Origin: Lelliottia amnigena | GTDB taxonomy: Bacteria > Pseudomonadota > Gammaproteobacteria > Enterobacterales > Enterobacteriaceae | Reading direction: 5' to 3' | Assembly (NCBI GenBank): GCA_900635465.1 | Contig: LR134135.1 | Coordinates: 1,674,001-1,738,000 of the forward strand | DNA length: 64,000 nt | Shown here: piece after piece, positions 50,792 through 60,902 of the stretch | Numbering within the stretch: the first letter of the stretch is position 1 | Layout: each line of letters starts with the position of its first letter | Translations under genes and position numbers: made by a program | Notes under the pieces: generated by a model | Told to the model about the DNA's origin: nothing | The model's input: the letters and a program-made list of their open reading frames with translations, nothing else | The model's database searches: none

Positions 50792-50824
50792 TGAGGTGAG
50801 TGCATCAGAGCGCACCAACTAATC

Positions 50825-52169
50825 TTAAATCACACCTTGCCCAATCATCGCATCAGCCACTTTCACGAATCCGGCGATATTCGCGCCGCGCACATAGTTG
50901 GTCTGCTTATCTTCACCGCCATACTCAACGCAGGCGTGGTGAATATCCAGCATGATGTGATGCAGACGCGCATCCACTTTCTCAGCTTTCCAGCCCAGAC
51001 GCGCCGCGTTCTGCGCCATTTCCAGACCTGATGTCGCCACGCCGCCCGCGTTCGCCGCTTTTCCTGGCGCAAACAGCACGCCTGCTTCCAGGAACAAATC
51101 GGTCGCTTCGATGGTCGTCGGCATGTTCGCGCCTTCTGCAACCGCTTTTACGCCATTTGCGATGAGCTGCTGCGCCGCGTCGACGTCCAGCTCGTTTTGC
51201 GTTGCACACGGCAGGGCGATATCTGCCGGCACGGACCACGGCTGTTTGCCTTCCAGATAGGTCAGGCCAAACTCACGCGCATAGTCCGCCACGCGACCGT
51301 CGCGGCTGGCTTTGATTTCACACAGTCGGGCCAGTTTTTCTGTGGTGAAACCCGCTTCATCCACCACCGTGCCGCTGGAGTCAGAGGCGGTAATCACGCG
51401 CGCGCCAAACTGCATCGCTTTTTCAATCGCGTACTGCGCCACGTTCCCGGACCCCGACACTGCCACGCGCATCCCTTCAAAGCCCAACCCGTGGCGTTTT
51501 AACATCGCCTCGGTGAAATAGACCAGGCCATAGCCCGTCGCTTCCGGACGGATCAAGCTGCCGCCAAAGGAGAGTCCTTTACCCGTGAACACGCAGGCGC
51601 TGTTATTGGAGAGCTTTTTCATCATCCCGGCCATAAAGCCAACTTCACGCCCGCCCACGCCGATATCGCCCGCCGGTACGTCGGTGTCAGGCCCAAGATG
51701 GCGATACAGTTCGGTCATCAGCGCCTGGCAGAAACGCATCACTTCGCCTTCGCTTTTGCCTTTCGGATCAAAATCGCTGCCGCCTTTCCCACCGCCCATC
51801 GGCAGCGTGGTGAGCGCATTCTTGAGCGTCTGCTCAAAGCCCAGGAATTTCAGAATCGATAAATTCACTGAAGGGTGGAAACGCATCCCGCCCTTAAACG
51901 GGCCGATAGCGGAGTTAAACTGGACGCGCCATGCACGGTTAACCTGCACCTGATTCCGATCGTCAACCCACACCACGCGGAACTGAATGACGCGCTCCGG
52001 TTCAACCAGGCGCTCAAGCAAGGACATTTGACGATAACGCGGGTTTTCTTCAAGAAACGGCCACAACGTGGTCATGACTTCACGAACGGCCTGCGCGAAC
52101 TCGCTCTGATGCGGGGTCGCGGCTTTGAACATGGGTAAGAAACGATTCCAGAGTGCGTGTCTGATCCAT
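50825..52169 (-). pseudogene. gdhA: NADP-specific glutamate dehydrogenase, frame broken near the N-terminus by one +1 indel
   Basis: GdhA makes glutamate from 2-oxoglutarate and ammonia. The true start is ATG 52169 (MDQTRTLESFLTHVQSRDP). The frame is lost at a G4 run on the plus strand (52113-52116). The rest from HQSEFAQAVREVM is in the frame that an automatic caller would start at 52132 with a false N-terminus (MFKAATP). Restored length is 447 residues, equal to E. coli. The active-site Lys in PMGGGKGGSD and the nucleotide fold SGSGNVAQYA are intact. Confidence 0.93.
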
Positions 52170-52403
52170 AGATATAAGAACCTCTTATGATGATTTTTTA
52201 TATTTTGTGTGTTGTGCGGGTGATTTTTGGTCGTTTTCGACTATACCACTCGTACCGCTTTGCGAGGCAAGCGAAAATTCGCGACGAAAGGGAAATTAAT
52301 TATCGGGCGCGAGTCATAACAAAAAACGATGGGCTGACAAATTAAAGGTTCAGCCCGATTAACCGTTATAGTCATAACAAGGACACAACAGGAACAGACG
52401 TCT

Positions 52404-52676
52404 ATGAACCGTTATATCATTACCGCGCTGTTTGCGCTTTTATCGACAGGCGCTCAGGCTGACCGTTTTCGCCCGGATGTCGACGTTAACGTTCCGGCAG
52501 AGGTGTTTAGCTCCGGCGGCCAGCGCGCGCAGCCGTGTAATCAATGCTGCATCTATCAGGATCAGAACTATTCGGAAGGGGCGGTCGTGAAAGCCGACGG
52601 CGTGCTGTTGCAGTGCCAGCGTGATGAACGCACCATCAGCACGAACCCGCTGGTCTGGCGGCGTGTAAAAGAATAA
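52404..52676 (+). CDS. ynjH: DUF1496 protein YnjH
   Basis: A 90-residue exported protein with a signal peptide (about 1-19, ending AQA before DRF) and the cysteine-rich core QPCNQCCIYQ. It matches E. coli YnjH, of unknown function. Its 3' end overlaps the convergent nudG by about 40 bases. The 52170-52403 gap upstream holds the gdhA promoter region; no named sites were recognised. Confidence 0.9.
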   Translation: MNRYIITALFALLSTGAQADRFRPDVDVNVPAEVFSSGGQRAQPCNQCCIYQDQNYSEGAVVKADGVLLQCQRDERTISTNPLVWRRVKE

Positions 52677-53058
52677 ACGCTTCCAGCAAGGGAATGTCGG
52701 CAGGCGCGAGCGGATACGTTAGCGCCTCCTCGGGCGTACACCACACCAGCCCGCTGTGATAATGGGCAATCAGCTCGCCGCTGAACGTCGGGACGTGCCA
52801 TGCGTGCAGCGCGATCGGCCGCTGCGACACTTCGCGCTCATGGCTGGCGACATACTGCGCAGGCTGCGCCTCGATGCCCAGCTCCTCGCGCAGCTCGCGA
52901 ATCAGCGCGTCGGGCTGCGTTTCGCCCGCTTCGACTTTACCGCCGGCAAATTCCCACATTCCGGGCTGATCGGCATGGGGTGGGCGCTGCGCCAGCAAAA
53001 TTTTGCCGTCCTGTTCAAGGATCGCGGCGACAACATCGAGAGTTTTCAGCATGGTCAT
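52636..53058 (-). CDS. nudG: Pyrimidine (deoxy)nucleoside triphosphate pyrophosphohydrolase NudG
   Basis: A MutT-like Nudix enzyme that hydrolyses CTP, dCTP and oxidised or methylated variants such as 5-hydroxy-CTP. The Nudix box runs from GGKVEAGE to RELREELG. The ATG at 53058 or at 53052 (MLKTLDVVAA) is the likely start; a TTG lies at 53061. Length is about 140 residues (E. coli 135). Confidence 0.92.
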   Translation of the reverse strand: MTMLKTLDVVAAILEQDGKILLAQRPPHADQPGMWEFAGGKVEAGETQPDALIRELREELGIEAQPAQYVASHEREVSQRPIALHAWHVPTFSGELIAHYHSGLVWCTPEEALTYPLAPADIPLLEAFILLHAARPAGSC

Positions 53059-53127
53059 CAATAATTGAGGGAGAAAAACGACATATTATCGTCGCCTTTC
53101 AAAGAGTCCAGCTATCAGGAGAGTTCG

Positions 53128-53697
53128 GTGAAAGAAACAACCGCCTGGGTCCACCCCGTCAAATCAATTCCCGTCAGCCTAAAACCCATCGCTGCGATGC
53201 AGAAAAAGCATTTCGGCGCCGTGCTTAATCCCACCCGCTGGTGGGGACGAATGCCGCGTTTGTTCTGGCTGGTGGCGCTGTTTGTCGGCTTTCTTGAGCG
53301 CCGTCATGCGCGCCTCAGTCCAACGCTGCGCTCGCTGCTGATGACCCGCGTATCGCAACTTTGTCACTGCGCATTTTGTATTGACGCCAACAGCTTGCGT
53401 CTGGCCGAGCGCTGCGGCGCGCTGGATAAAGTGCACGCCGTCAGCCACTGGCGCGATTCGACGTTATTCAGCGCGGATGAGCGGGCTGCGCTGGCCTATG
53501 CCGAGGCGACAACCGCCACGCCGCCGCAGATTGGTGACGACGTAAAAACCGAGCTAAAGCGCTTTTACAGCGACGCCGCCATAACAGAAATGACCGCCCT
53601 GATTGCGTTTCAGAATCTTTCGGCGCGTTTCAACGCTGCGCTGGATATTCCGGCGCAGGGGCTCTGCGACGCGTTTAAAGGGAAACCGCATGCTTGA
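53128..53697 (+). CDS. ynjA: AhpD/carboxymuconolactone decarboxylase-like protein (YnjA-like)
   Basis: A 189-residue AhpD-fold protein. The redox motif CHCAFCIDANS and the later NLSARFNAALDIPAQGLC are typical of peroxidase-related CMD proteins and resemble E. coli YnjA. It may reduce peroxides, but its partner is unknown. The start is GTG 53128 because AGGAGA precedes it; a TTG at 53065 is open but weak. In E. coli ynjA lies before ynjB; here it is between nudG and ynjF and overlaps ynjF by eight bases. Confidence 0.75.
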   Translation: MKETTAWVHPVKSIPVSLKPIAAMQKKHFGAVLNPTRWWGRMPRLFWLVALFVGFLERRHARLSPTLRSLLMTRVSQLCHCAFCIDANSLRLAERCGALDKVHAVSHWRDSTLFSADERAALAYAEATTATPPQIGDDVKTELKRFYSDAAITEMTALIAFQNLSARFNAALDIPAQGLCDAFKGKPHA

Positions 53698-54307
53698 CAG
53701 ACATGTGCATCCGCGCATAAAACCGGGGCTTAACCGTCTGGTGGAGAGGCTTGATAGGCCGACTATCACCGCCGATGGCTTAACGCTGGTAGGCTTTGCC
53801 ATCGGCGTGCTGGCGTTGCCTTTTCTGGCGCTGGGCTGGTATCTGGCGGCGCTGGTGGCCATCGTGTTGAACCGTTTGCTCGACGGACTCGACGGTGCGC
53901 TGGCGCGGCGGCGCGGCATAACCGATGCCGGTGGCTTTCTCGATATTGCGCTCGATTTCCTGTTTTACGCCCTGGTGCCGTTTGGTTTTGCGCTGGCCGC
54001 TCCGGCGGAAAATGCCCTGGCGGCAGCCTGGCTGCTGTTTGCGTTTATCGGTACGGGGAGCAGTTTTCTGGCGTTTGCGGCGCTGGCTGCAAAGCATAAT
54101 ATTGATAATCCTGGCTACGCGCACAAGTCGTTTTATTATCTGGGGGGATTAACGGAAGGGACGGAGACGATTCTGCTGTTCGCGCTGTGCTGTTTGTTCC
54201 CGATGCACTTTGCGCTGTTCGCCTGGATCTTTGGCGCGTTGTGCTGGCTCACCACCACAACGCGCGTCTGGAGCGGGTATCAAACGCTTAAAGCGCTTGC
54301 CCGCTAA
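53690..54307 (+). CDS. ynjF: CDP-alcohol phosphatidyltransferase YnjF
   Basis: A 205-residue membrane enzyme of the CDP-alcohol phosphatidyltransferase family. The metal-binding motif DG-x2-AR-x8-G-x3-D-x3-D starts at DGLDGALARRRG (about residue 65). The start at ATG 53690 (MLDRHVHPRIKP) matches E. coli and overlaps the ynjA stop, so it is translationally coupled. The substrate is unknown. It converges on ynjE, with a four-base overlap. Confidence 0.93.
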   Translation: MLDRHVHPRIKPGLNRLVERLDRPTITADGLTLVGFAIGVLALPFLALGWYLAALVAIVLNRLLDGLDGALARRRGITDAGGFLDIALDFLFYALVPFGFALAAPAENALAAAWLLFAFIGTGSSFLAFAALAAKHNIDNPGYAHKSFYYLGGLTEGTETILLFALCCLFPMHFALFAWIFGALCWLTTTTRVWSGYQTLKALAR

Positions 54308-55611
54308 AGCGTGCTTTCAGGCGTCAGTGGGCCGGTTGTGACTGGGTTTTGCGGGTGACCGCTCCATTCGTACCAGCCGCCGTCGTACACGGCGACGTTT
54401 TGCCAGCCCATCGCCCGCGCATACATAAAGGTTTCTGATGCGCGCCAGCCCGTGCCGCAATAAAACGCCACATGCTGATCGGGCAGAATATTCCACTGCT
54501 TCCACATCGCCGCGATATCATCGGCGCTGCGCATGGTTCCATCGGGATTGTGGAAGTCCTCCATATGGGTGGCATCGCTGCCCGCATGACCCCAGCGGGC
54601 CCCGGCGATTTCGCCTTTGGGTTTGATGTAGCTGTAGCCGCTGGTTTCACCGATAAATTCCGGCCACGAGCGAATGCTAACCAGCGAGGCATCCTTGCGA
54701 TGCAGCATACCGCGCGCCTGTTCCATATCCACCATCAACTGCGGCTGCCCAGGAATGGGCGCGCCGAAATCGTTCGCCGGTTTAACCCTGGCAGGTGTCC
54801 CGCGCTCGACCGGCAGATTCGCGTCGGACCACGCTTTCCAGCCACCGTCCAGAATGCGTACGTCCTTCACACCGGCGTACAGCATGATTTGCGCCACGCG
54901 TGCCGCAGCATAGACGTCACGGCCATACAGAATGACGGTCGTGTCGTGACGGATACCGTGCTTCGCCAGCATGGCTTTCAGTTTGTCATCTGACACTTTA
55001 TTCCACAGCGGTTCGCTTTCAACTTCATTGGTATCAATGTAATCCGCGCCAGGAATATGATTCAGAAGATAGAATTTGGGCGCGCCCCAGGCGGCTTCGA
55101 TGATTTTAAAATCACCTGTCGGCGCGGCAGCCACTTTTTTACCCTGCTGTAACTGATGGATCCACTGCGGATAAACCAGCTGCTCAAAATGAGGCAGGCG
55201 TTGCAGGCGAGCAGGGGTTTGCAGCGCGTCGCCCAGCGTTGAAACCGTCGAATATCCGGCATTGTTTAAGCGCGCTTTAACGGCCTGATTGTCTGCGTCG
55301 CTGCCGTACAGGGCAATCACGGACGCTGGCGTCAGGTTGTGCTGTTTTGCCCAGCCTGCGAGCTGTTCGTCACTCATCACGTTAAGCCAGCTGGCGGAGA
55401 GATTCAGCGCGGCAGGTTCATGCCCGGACGGGCCAGACAGCGTCTGCGGCCAGCCGTTATAAAACGCGCTGGCGCGGGTGTCGATAACCGTACCCTGATG
55501 CTGTTGCAGCTGCGCAAACGTCAGTGATTGCGCCATATCAGCGGCAGCGGTGGAGAAAGTGGCGAGCCCCAGGATCATGGCGAGCGTGGACAGGTGAGAA
55601 ACACGTTTCAT
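54304..55611 (-). CDS. ynjE: Thiosulfate sulfurtransferase YnjE (triple rhodanese)
   Basis: A 435-residue exported protein with a signal peptide (about 1-24, ending TAAA before DMAQS) and three rhodanese domains. Only the last holds the active-site Cys, in FYCGTGWRAS. The matching position of the middle domain is ILYGRDVYAA without Cys. It transfers sulfane sulfur in the periplasm. It is the last gene of the ynjB-C-D-E set. Confidence 0.95.
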   Translation of the reverse strand: MKRVSHLSTLAMILGLATFSTAAADMAQSLTFAQLQQHQGTVIDTRASAFYNGWPQTLSGPSGHEPAALNLSASWLNVMSDEQLAGWAKQHNLTPASVIALYGSDADNQAVKARLNNAGYSTVSTLGDALQTPARLQRLPHFEQLVYPQWIHQLQQGKKVAAAPTGDFKIIEAAWGAPKFYLLNHIPGADYIDTNEVESEPLWNKVSDDKLKAMLAKHGIRHDTTVILYGRDVYAAARVAQIMLYAGVKDVRILDGGWKAWSDANLPVERGTPARVKPANDFGAPIPGQPQLMVDMEQARGMLHRKDASLVSIRSWPEFIGETSGYSYIKPKGEIAGARWGHAGSDATHMEDFHNPDGTMRSADDIAAMWKQWNILPDQHVAFYCGTGWRASETFMYARAMGWQNVAVYDGGWYEWSGHPQNPVTTGPLTPESTL

Positions 55612-55688
55612 CGAAAAATCTGATATCAGGTAAAAGGTGTGTCATTTTCGTCCCCCGCTCGCCAGAGTTCTTTGCGTTAGAACATAAA

Positions 55689-56309
55689 TTATTGCCACAT
55701 GGACAGCTGAAGCACGCGTCCCTCCGCCGGAATATCGTCTTCATCGTGCGTGACCAGCACCACGGGAATATTGAGCGCGCGAACCTGCGCGAACACCCAT
55801 TCCCGAAATGTGACGCGCAGCGCTTTGTCGAGACGACTAAACGGCTCATCCAGCAGCAGCGCGTGCGGCTGCGCCAGAAGCGCGCGCAACAGGCTGACTC
55901 TGGCGCGCTCCCCACCCGAGAGCGTGGCCGGATCGCTTGCGTAAAACCCATCAAGACCTGCACTTTTCAGCGCGTGCTCAACCTGCTCACGCCGAGCATG
56001 GCCTTTGATATGCGCAGGTAGCGCCAGCAGCAGATTTTGCCCCACGCTAAAGTGGTCGAACAGCAGTGCATCCTGGAACAAAATACCGATCTTACGGTTC
56101 TCGATGGGCAGCGCGTCGCATTGTCTTTCGTTCAGCCACAGCTCGCCACACGCTTTAAAATCCGTGGAGAGTGCACCCACCATCCAGGCGAACAGCGTGG
56201 ATTTTCCACTGCCCGACGGACCCATCAACGTGACGATCTCGCCCTTATTCACGCTAAAGTTCACGCGGTGTAACAGCGGTTCAAGCGTCAGATTTTTAAC
56301 TATCAGCAT
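55689..56309 (-). CDS. ynjD: ABC transporter ATP-binding protein YnjD
   Basis: A 206-residue ABC ATPase. Walker A is GPSGSGKST, the signature LSGGERARV and Walker B LLLDEPF. The start at ATG 56309 (MLIVKNLTLE) shares one base with the ynjC stop (TAATG), so the two are coupled. With YnjB and YnjC it forms an importer, possibly for sulfur compounds or thiamine-like ligands; the substrate is unproven. Confidence 0.93.
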   Translation of the reverse strand: MLIVKNLTLEPLLHRVNFSVNKGEIVTLMGPSGSGKSTLFAWMVGALSTDFKACGELWLNERQCDALPIENRKIGILFQDALLFDHFSVGQNLLLALPAHIKGHARREQVEHALKSAGLDGFYASDPATLSGGERARVSLLRALLAQPHALLLDEPFSRLDKALRVTFREWVFAQVRALNIPVVLVTHDEDDIPAEGRVLQLSMWQ

Positions 56310-57844
56310 TAACGTAGACCTCGTCTGAAACGTCCCGCCAGGCGGGATAAACCTGCCGCGAGGCCAAAAGCGGCTGCCGTCAGCGCCAGTAACCACAGCG
56401 CGCGCCCCGCGAGAATGGCCGTGCTGCCGCCGCTGCTAAGCGCGACCGCCTCGGTGGTCAGCGTCGGGAATCGTCCCGCACCCAGCCACAGCGTGGGCAA
56501 ATATTGCGCCATGCTGACGGAAAAGCCCGTGGCAAAAGCGGTAAGCAGAGGGCGGGTCAGCAACGGGCATTTGATCGTCCAAAATATTTTACTGCGCCGC
56601 ATGCCAAGCGTTCTCGCGATTACTGTCGCGCGCGGATCCAGCCTGCGCCAGGCGGGTTGCAGCACCAGCAGCATCCACGGCAACACCCACAGCAGATGCC
56701 CCCACAGCACCGCGAAATAGGTTCCGTCGATGCCCATGAAGAGTGCGATACGGTACTGTCCCGCGACCAGCGGCAGAGCGGGGAGTGCCAGCGGAAGCCA
56801 GATCCAGCGCGATCCGCGTGACGGTCCCCACTCGAGCCAGAGTAGAATAATCGTCAGGGCGATCAGGCCAGAAAATAGGGCCAACGAGAGACTGGTGCTA
56901 AACGGCACAAAATCAAAACTGTCTCCGTCCGCCAGCAACACCAGCGCCGCTGCGCATAAAACACCGCAAAGCGGCAGTAGCCATCCCAGCGTTGTGCCGA
57001 CAACGGGCGCGCCCAACGGCTGCCGAACGCCCGACGCGGCGGGAATCAGGCGGTGCCAGCGTCTCCAGATTATAAAACCGAGGGCGGCAAACAGCCCCAG
57101 CAGCAGAAGGAGCAGCAGGCACAATAATGTCCCTTTGATCTGCTGCTGGGCATCACCCTGACTCAACCACTGCCAGGCCAGCACTGCCAGCGTCGGCGGA
57201 TTACCCGGCCCAAGGATAATCGCGACATCCACCACCGACAGCGACCAGGCGACCACCGCCAGCATTACCGCGCCGAGCGCTGGCGTGATGGCGGGCAGCA
57301 CCAGCCAGAAAAGTCCTTGAATGCGCGAATAACCGAGCGTTCGCAGCACCACCCACTGTTGCGCCAGCGTCTTTTCGGGCAGCACCGCATACATCGCCCA
57401 CAGTACAAATGCGCTCTCTTTCACCGCCAGCGTCAGCCCCAGGCCAATACCGAAGCGATCAAGCAGGGGAGAACAGGCGCTGCACCATTGATAAAACGCA
57501 CCGCCTTCCGCAAACATCAGCAGCACGCTGGTGGCAAAGGCGACGTGCGGAACGGCCAGCAGCCACGGCAGTCGGGTATGCAAACGCCGCCAGCGCTCGC
57601 CGGGCCAAAGCGCCGCGACCACGCACAGGGCAATCAAAAGCGATCCTGCGGTGGCGATAAGCGTAGAAACCAGCGTGGCGATAAACGCCTGCGGCAGCTG
57701 CGGATCGCTAAACAGCGCCTGCCATCCGGCAAGTGAAAAAGCCGGTGTCACCAGCATTACTGCGGCAGGGATCAGCGGCGCATAAATGACGGCGATCGCT
57801 ATCCCTACCAGCCAGCCTAGCGGGTGCCGTAACGACGCAACCAT
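56309..57844 (-). CDS. ynjC: ABC transporter permease YnjC
   Basis: A 511-residue fused permease with about 12 membrane segments and two transmembrane-domain halves, like FbpB- and ThiP-type permeases. The two EAA-like loops differ from each other, the second reading VIARTLGMRRSKIFWTI. The 3' end overlaps ynjD by one base; the 5' end overlaps ynjB by 28 bases. Length equals E. coli. Confidence 0.92.
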   Translation of the reverse strand: MVASLRHPLGWLVGIAIAVIYAPLIPAAVMLVTPAFSLAGWQALFSDPQLPQAFIATLVSTLIATAGSLLIALCVVAALWPGERWRRLHTRLPWLLAVPHVAFATSVLLMFAEGGAFYQWCSACSPLLDRFGIGLGLTLAVKESAFVLWAMYAVLPEKTLAQQWVVLRTLGYSRIQGLFWLVLPAITPALGAVMLAVVAWSLSVVDVAIILGPGNPPTLAVLAWQWLSQGDAQQQIKGTLLCLLLLLLLGLFAALGFIIWRRWHRLIPAASGVRQPLGAPVVGTTLGWLLPLCGVLCAAALVLLADGDSFDFVPFSTSLSLALFSGLIALTIILLWLEWGPSRGSRWIWLPLALPALPLVAGQYRIALFMGIDGTYFAVLWGHLLWVLPWMLLVLQPAWRRLDPRATVIARTLGMRRSKIFWTIKCPLLTRPLLTAFATGFSVSMAQYLPTLWLGAGRFPTLTTEAVALSSGGSTAILAGRALWLLALTAAAFGLAAGLSRLAGRFRRGLR

Positions 57845-58991
57845 TCTTGCTCCAGCGCACTAACCCACGCCGCGTGCGGTTCCGGCAAGGTTTTCGGTAA
57901 CCCGGCGGGGATAAATTGTTGCAGTTGGGCGGCCTGCTCGGAGGCGAGTTTTTGCGGGCTCAACACGCTCGGGTCGCCCCAGATTTTAGGGTCGGCTTTG
58001 CGAATTTGCGCCCCGGGCGACAGCAGGAAATTGGCGACAACTTTGGCACCCGCGCTGGCGCTGCTGTTTGCCGGGATCGTCACGAAATGCACATTGCCTA
58101 TCATGCCGTCGCGAAAGCCAAAACTGTAGCTGTCGGCAGGCAGTTCGCCGCTGGCCACTTTTTGCTGCGCGTGGGCCGGATTAAAGGTGACAGACATATT
58201 CAGATTACCGCTGGCGAGCAGGGCATCCATTCGTGCAGGACTCGGTGGAAAATCTTTGCCGTCGCGCCACAGCAGCGGATGCAGTTTATCGAGATAATTC
58301 CACAGCGGAGCCGTCACGGCCTTAAACGTATGTGAATCCGGCGCGACGTGCAGCGCATCAGGATGTGCCGTAAGCGTCAGCAGGAGTTGTTCCAGCCACG
58401 CCGTGCCGGTGAAATCTGGCGGACGCGGATAAGTGATTTTGCCCGGATTGTTTTGCGCATAGTTGAGTAAGGCTTCGGGATCGGCAAGCGGAACCGGCAG
58501 ACTCTGTTTGCGGGCAATAAACGTCAGCTGCGCGCCGCCCCACGGGGATTCTGCGCCGTCGGTGGGGATGGCAAAAATCTTCGGTAACCGGTTTATCGGT
58601 ATCGACATAGCGCCAGTTCGGCAGCGTTTGCGCCCAGCCCGTTTGCAGCAAGCCTGCCTCTTTCAGCGTGCGGAAATTCTCCCCGTTCACCCACAGTAAA
58701 TCGACAGAACCGTTGGTTTTTCGCCCAGCGGCGGATTCCGTCTGGATGCGTTTGACCGCATCGGCGGCATCGGCAAGATGCACGATTTTTGAGGGTGATT
58801 GCGTAATGGGTTTTCATCTCGCCGCTCACCCAATCGAGATAACGGTTGACGGCCTGATCGCCGCCCCAGGCGTTAAACCAGACGGTCTGGCCTTTGGCTT
58901 CGTTCTGCACGGTTTGCCAACGGGTATCAGCCATAGTGGGGGCTGCCAGCAGCAGTCCGGTCAGAAATACGCAGCAACGCACACGGCGCAT
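57817..58991 (-). pseudogene. ynjB: ABC transporter substrate-binding protein YnjB, frame broken by two +1 indels
   Basis: A periplasmic binding protein for the YnjCD importer with a signal peptide (about 1-21). The frame is lost at a T5 run on the plus strand (58786-58790) after HYAITLK, continues with [13 protein letters not shown] and [11 protein letters not shown], and is lost again at an A5 run (58573-58577) after VTEDF. The rest from AIPTDGAESPWGG is in the third frame. Removing both bases gives 390 residues (E. coli 388). A sequencing error is likely. Confidence 0.9.
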
Positions 58992-59003
58992 AATGCCTCC
59001 CTG

Positions 59004-59684
59004 TTAATGAGAAGAATGGAAATAGCGAGAAAACAGCCAGCGTGAAACGAGCGGCAATAACCCTAAAAGTGTAAAGGCGAAAAGGATGCCCGGCGACAGA
59101 ATATCGCGCAGCGACGTTAACTTGCCCAGTTCGCGTCCGGCATTCAGGAATATCACCGTGGCGGGTAGCATCGCCAGTTGGCTTATCCACCAGTAACGAC
59201 GCACGCTAAGGCTTGTTAAACCGGCGAGCAAATTGACCAGGAAGAACGGAAAAAGGGGCATCACACGCAGGGCGAAAAGATAAAATGCACCGTTGCGATC
59301 CATCCCCTCATTGACCGTTTTTAGTTGATGGCTGAAGCGGTGCTGAACCCCATCGCGCAGAAGATAACGGCTGGTCAGCATCGCCAGCGTCGCGCCCAGC
59401 GTGGAGGCAAACGACACCAGCAGAATGCCCTGCCAAAACGGGAACAGCGTGCCCCCGAGCAGGGTGAGCAGCGCCGCACCCGGAATCGACAGGGCAGAGA
59501 CCACCACGTAGGCGGCGAAATAGAGCACGGCACTGCGTGCGGGAGCCTGTTCAACATAGTCCTGTAGCGCGAGCTGATGCGTTTTGATCGATTCGAGCGA
59601 AAGAAAACCGGGGGGCAGCAGCGTCTGAATCATGAAAAATGCGCCCAACAGGGCGCATATCAACAGAATTTTTTGCAGTTTCAC
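59004..59684 (-). CDS. TVP38/TMEM64 family membrane protein (YdjX/YdjZ-type)
   Basis: A 226-residue DedA-superfamily inner-membrane protein. The SNARE-associated core reads [17 protein letters not shown], then [19 protein letters not shown]. It has about five membrane segments, and members are thought to act in membrane lipid or ion homeostasis. E. coli has ydjX-ydjY-ydjZ between xthA and ynjA; only one such gene is here and I cannot say which it corresponds to. The neighbours fit co-transcription with ynjBCDE. Confidence 0.85.
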   Translation of the reverse strand: MKLQKILLICALLGAFFMIQTLLPPGFLSLESIKTHQLALQDYVEQAPARSAVLYFAAYVVVSALSIPGAALLTLLGGTLFPFWQGILLVSFASTLGATLAMLTSRYLLRDGVQHRFSHQLKTVNEGMDRNGAFYLFALRVMPLFPFFLVNLLAGLTSLSVRRYWWISQLAMLPATVIFLNAGRELGKLTSLRDILSPGILFAFTLLGLLPLVSRWLFSRYFHSSH

Positions 59685-59690
59685 CGGCGA

Positions 59691-60499
59691 TTACAGTTTG
59701 AACTTCGCCCAGACTGGCGCGTGATCGGACGGCTTTTTCCATGCCGCGAATGTCGTAATCGATGCCGGTTTCGATGCAACGTTCTGCCAGCGGTGCGCTG
59801 GCCAGCAGCAGGTCGATGCGCAGGCCGCGGTTGTCATCAAAACCTTTTGAGCGGTAGTCAAACCACGAGAAGCGGTCCTGCGTATCCGGGTTTGCGGCAC
59901 GGAACGTATCCACCAGGCCCCCAGCTTTGCAGACGCTGCATCCACTCGCGTTCTTCCGGCAGGAATGAGCATTTACCGGTCCGCAGCCAGCGCTTGCGGC
60001 TGTCTTCGCCGATGCCGATATCCAGATCCGTTGGGCTGATATTCACGTCACCCATGATCAGCACCGGATTCTCTTTGTTCAGTTCCGTCGTCAGATAATC
60101 CTGCAGATCCTGGTAGAACTTGGCCTTAGCCGGGAATTTTGTCGGGTGGTCGCGGCTTTCGCCCTGCGGAAAATAACCATTGATGACGGTGATGTTCCCA
60201 AGCGGAGAGGGAATTTCCGCCATGATAATGCGGCGCTGCGCTTCACCGTCGTCACCGGGGAAGCCGCGACGTACGGAAACCGGCGTCTGTTTGGTCAGCA
60301 GCGCCACACCATAGTGGCCTTTCTGCCCGTGATAAAAGACGTTGTAGCCCAGTTTGGCGACGTCTTCGAGGGGGAACATGTCGTCGTGAACTTTTGTCTC
60401 CTGCAGGCCGATCACGTCTGGCTGATGTTGCTCAACGATGGCTTCCAGTTGGTGAGGGCGGGCGCGCAGGCCGTTGATATTAAAAGAGACAAATTTCAT
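59691..60499 (-). pseudogene. xthA: Exonuclease III, frame broken by two +1 indels
   Basis: ExoIII is the main AP endonuclease and 3'-5' exonuclease of base excision repair. The N-terminal part ([30 protein letters not shown] and [10 protein letters not shown]) is intact. The frame is lost at a C5 run on the plus strand (59918-59922) after QSWG. The middle part, [20 protein letters not shown], is in the next frame. A T5 run (59734-59738) breaks it again after GMEK. The tail [13 protein letters not shown], with the catalytic His, follows. Restored length is 268 residues, as in E. coli. Confidence 0.92.
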
Positions 60500-60597
60500 A
60501 GTCGCTGCCAGTGCAAGGTGAATAGTGCATGGATGTTAGCAGAATTTGCGTCGTCTGTTATCGGGTTCAACCAATAACTGCAACAGAAAATCCCGAC

Positions 60598-60614
60598 GGT
60601 GCAATATTTGCACC
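60598..60614. promoter_or_regulatory. Palindrome in the far-upstream region of astC
   Basis: GGTGCAA-TAT-TTGCACC is a perfect inverted repeat about 235 bases upstream of the astC sigma-54 promoter. It is built from the half-sites (TGCACC/GGTGCA) that NtrC recognises, although in the opposite order to the usual site. NtrC binding is an inference. Confidence 0.4.
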
Positions 60615-60700
60615 ATTTCGACGCACCTTGCCCTCAAACAGGGCGCAAACGGTCGGTAAATTTCGCGAGCGATCACAAATCCAGAATAATATTTGGCTCG

Positions 60701-60756
60701 TGAATAATATTTCTGTTTTTCCTGCGGCAAAGCGCCGCTTGCTGTAAAAATATTCA
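60701..60756. promoter_or_regulatory. Possible ArgR boxes upstream of astC
   Basis: TGAATAATATTTCT (60701-60714) and TGTAAAAATATTCA (60743-60756) each match the ARG box TGAATAATTATTCA at 11 of 14 positions. In E. coli ArgR assists ast operon induction. The sites here are not at the usual 3-bp spacing, so the call is tentative. Confidence 0.4.
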
Positions 60757-60842
60757 CTTTTTATGCATTAATAGTGAATAGCGGTAATGCTTAACTTATT
60801 GATATTCCGTCCTCCCAACCCATTTATGCAATTTTATCGCTG

Positions 60843-60861
60843 GCTGGCACGAACTCTGCAA
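60843..60861 (+). promoter_or_regulatory. Sigma-54 promoter of the ast operon
   Basis: TGGCAC (60845-60850), five bases, CTGCA (60856-60860) fit TGGCAC-N5-TTGCW with one mismatch, about 70 bases before astC. The E. coli ast operon is sigma-54/NtrC-dependent under nitrogen limitation. Confidence 0.75.
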
Positions 60862-60902
60862 TCTACATTCACAGTGCAAGCACTCAATTATTTAACATTT
60901 GA

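Noticed and set aside
52103-52132. gdhA starting at 52132 with MFKAATPHQSEF
   Set aside because: The true N-terminus (MDQTRTLESFLTHV) is in another frame up to 52169; the shorter start is an artefact of the +1 indel.
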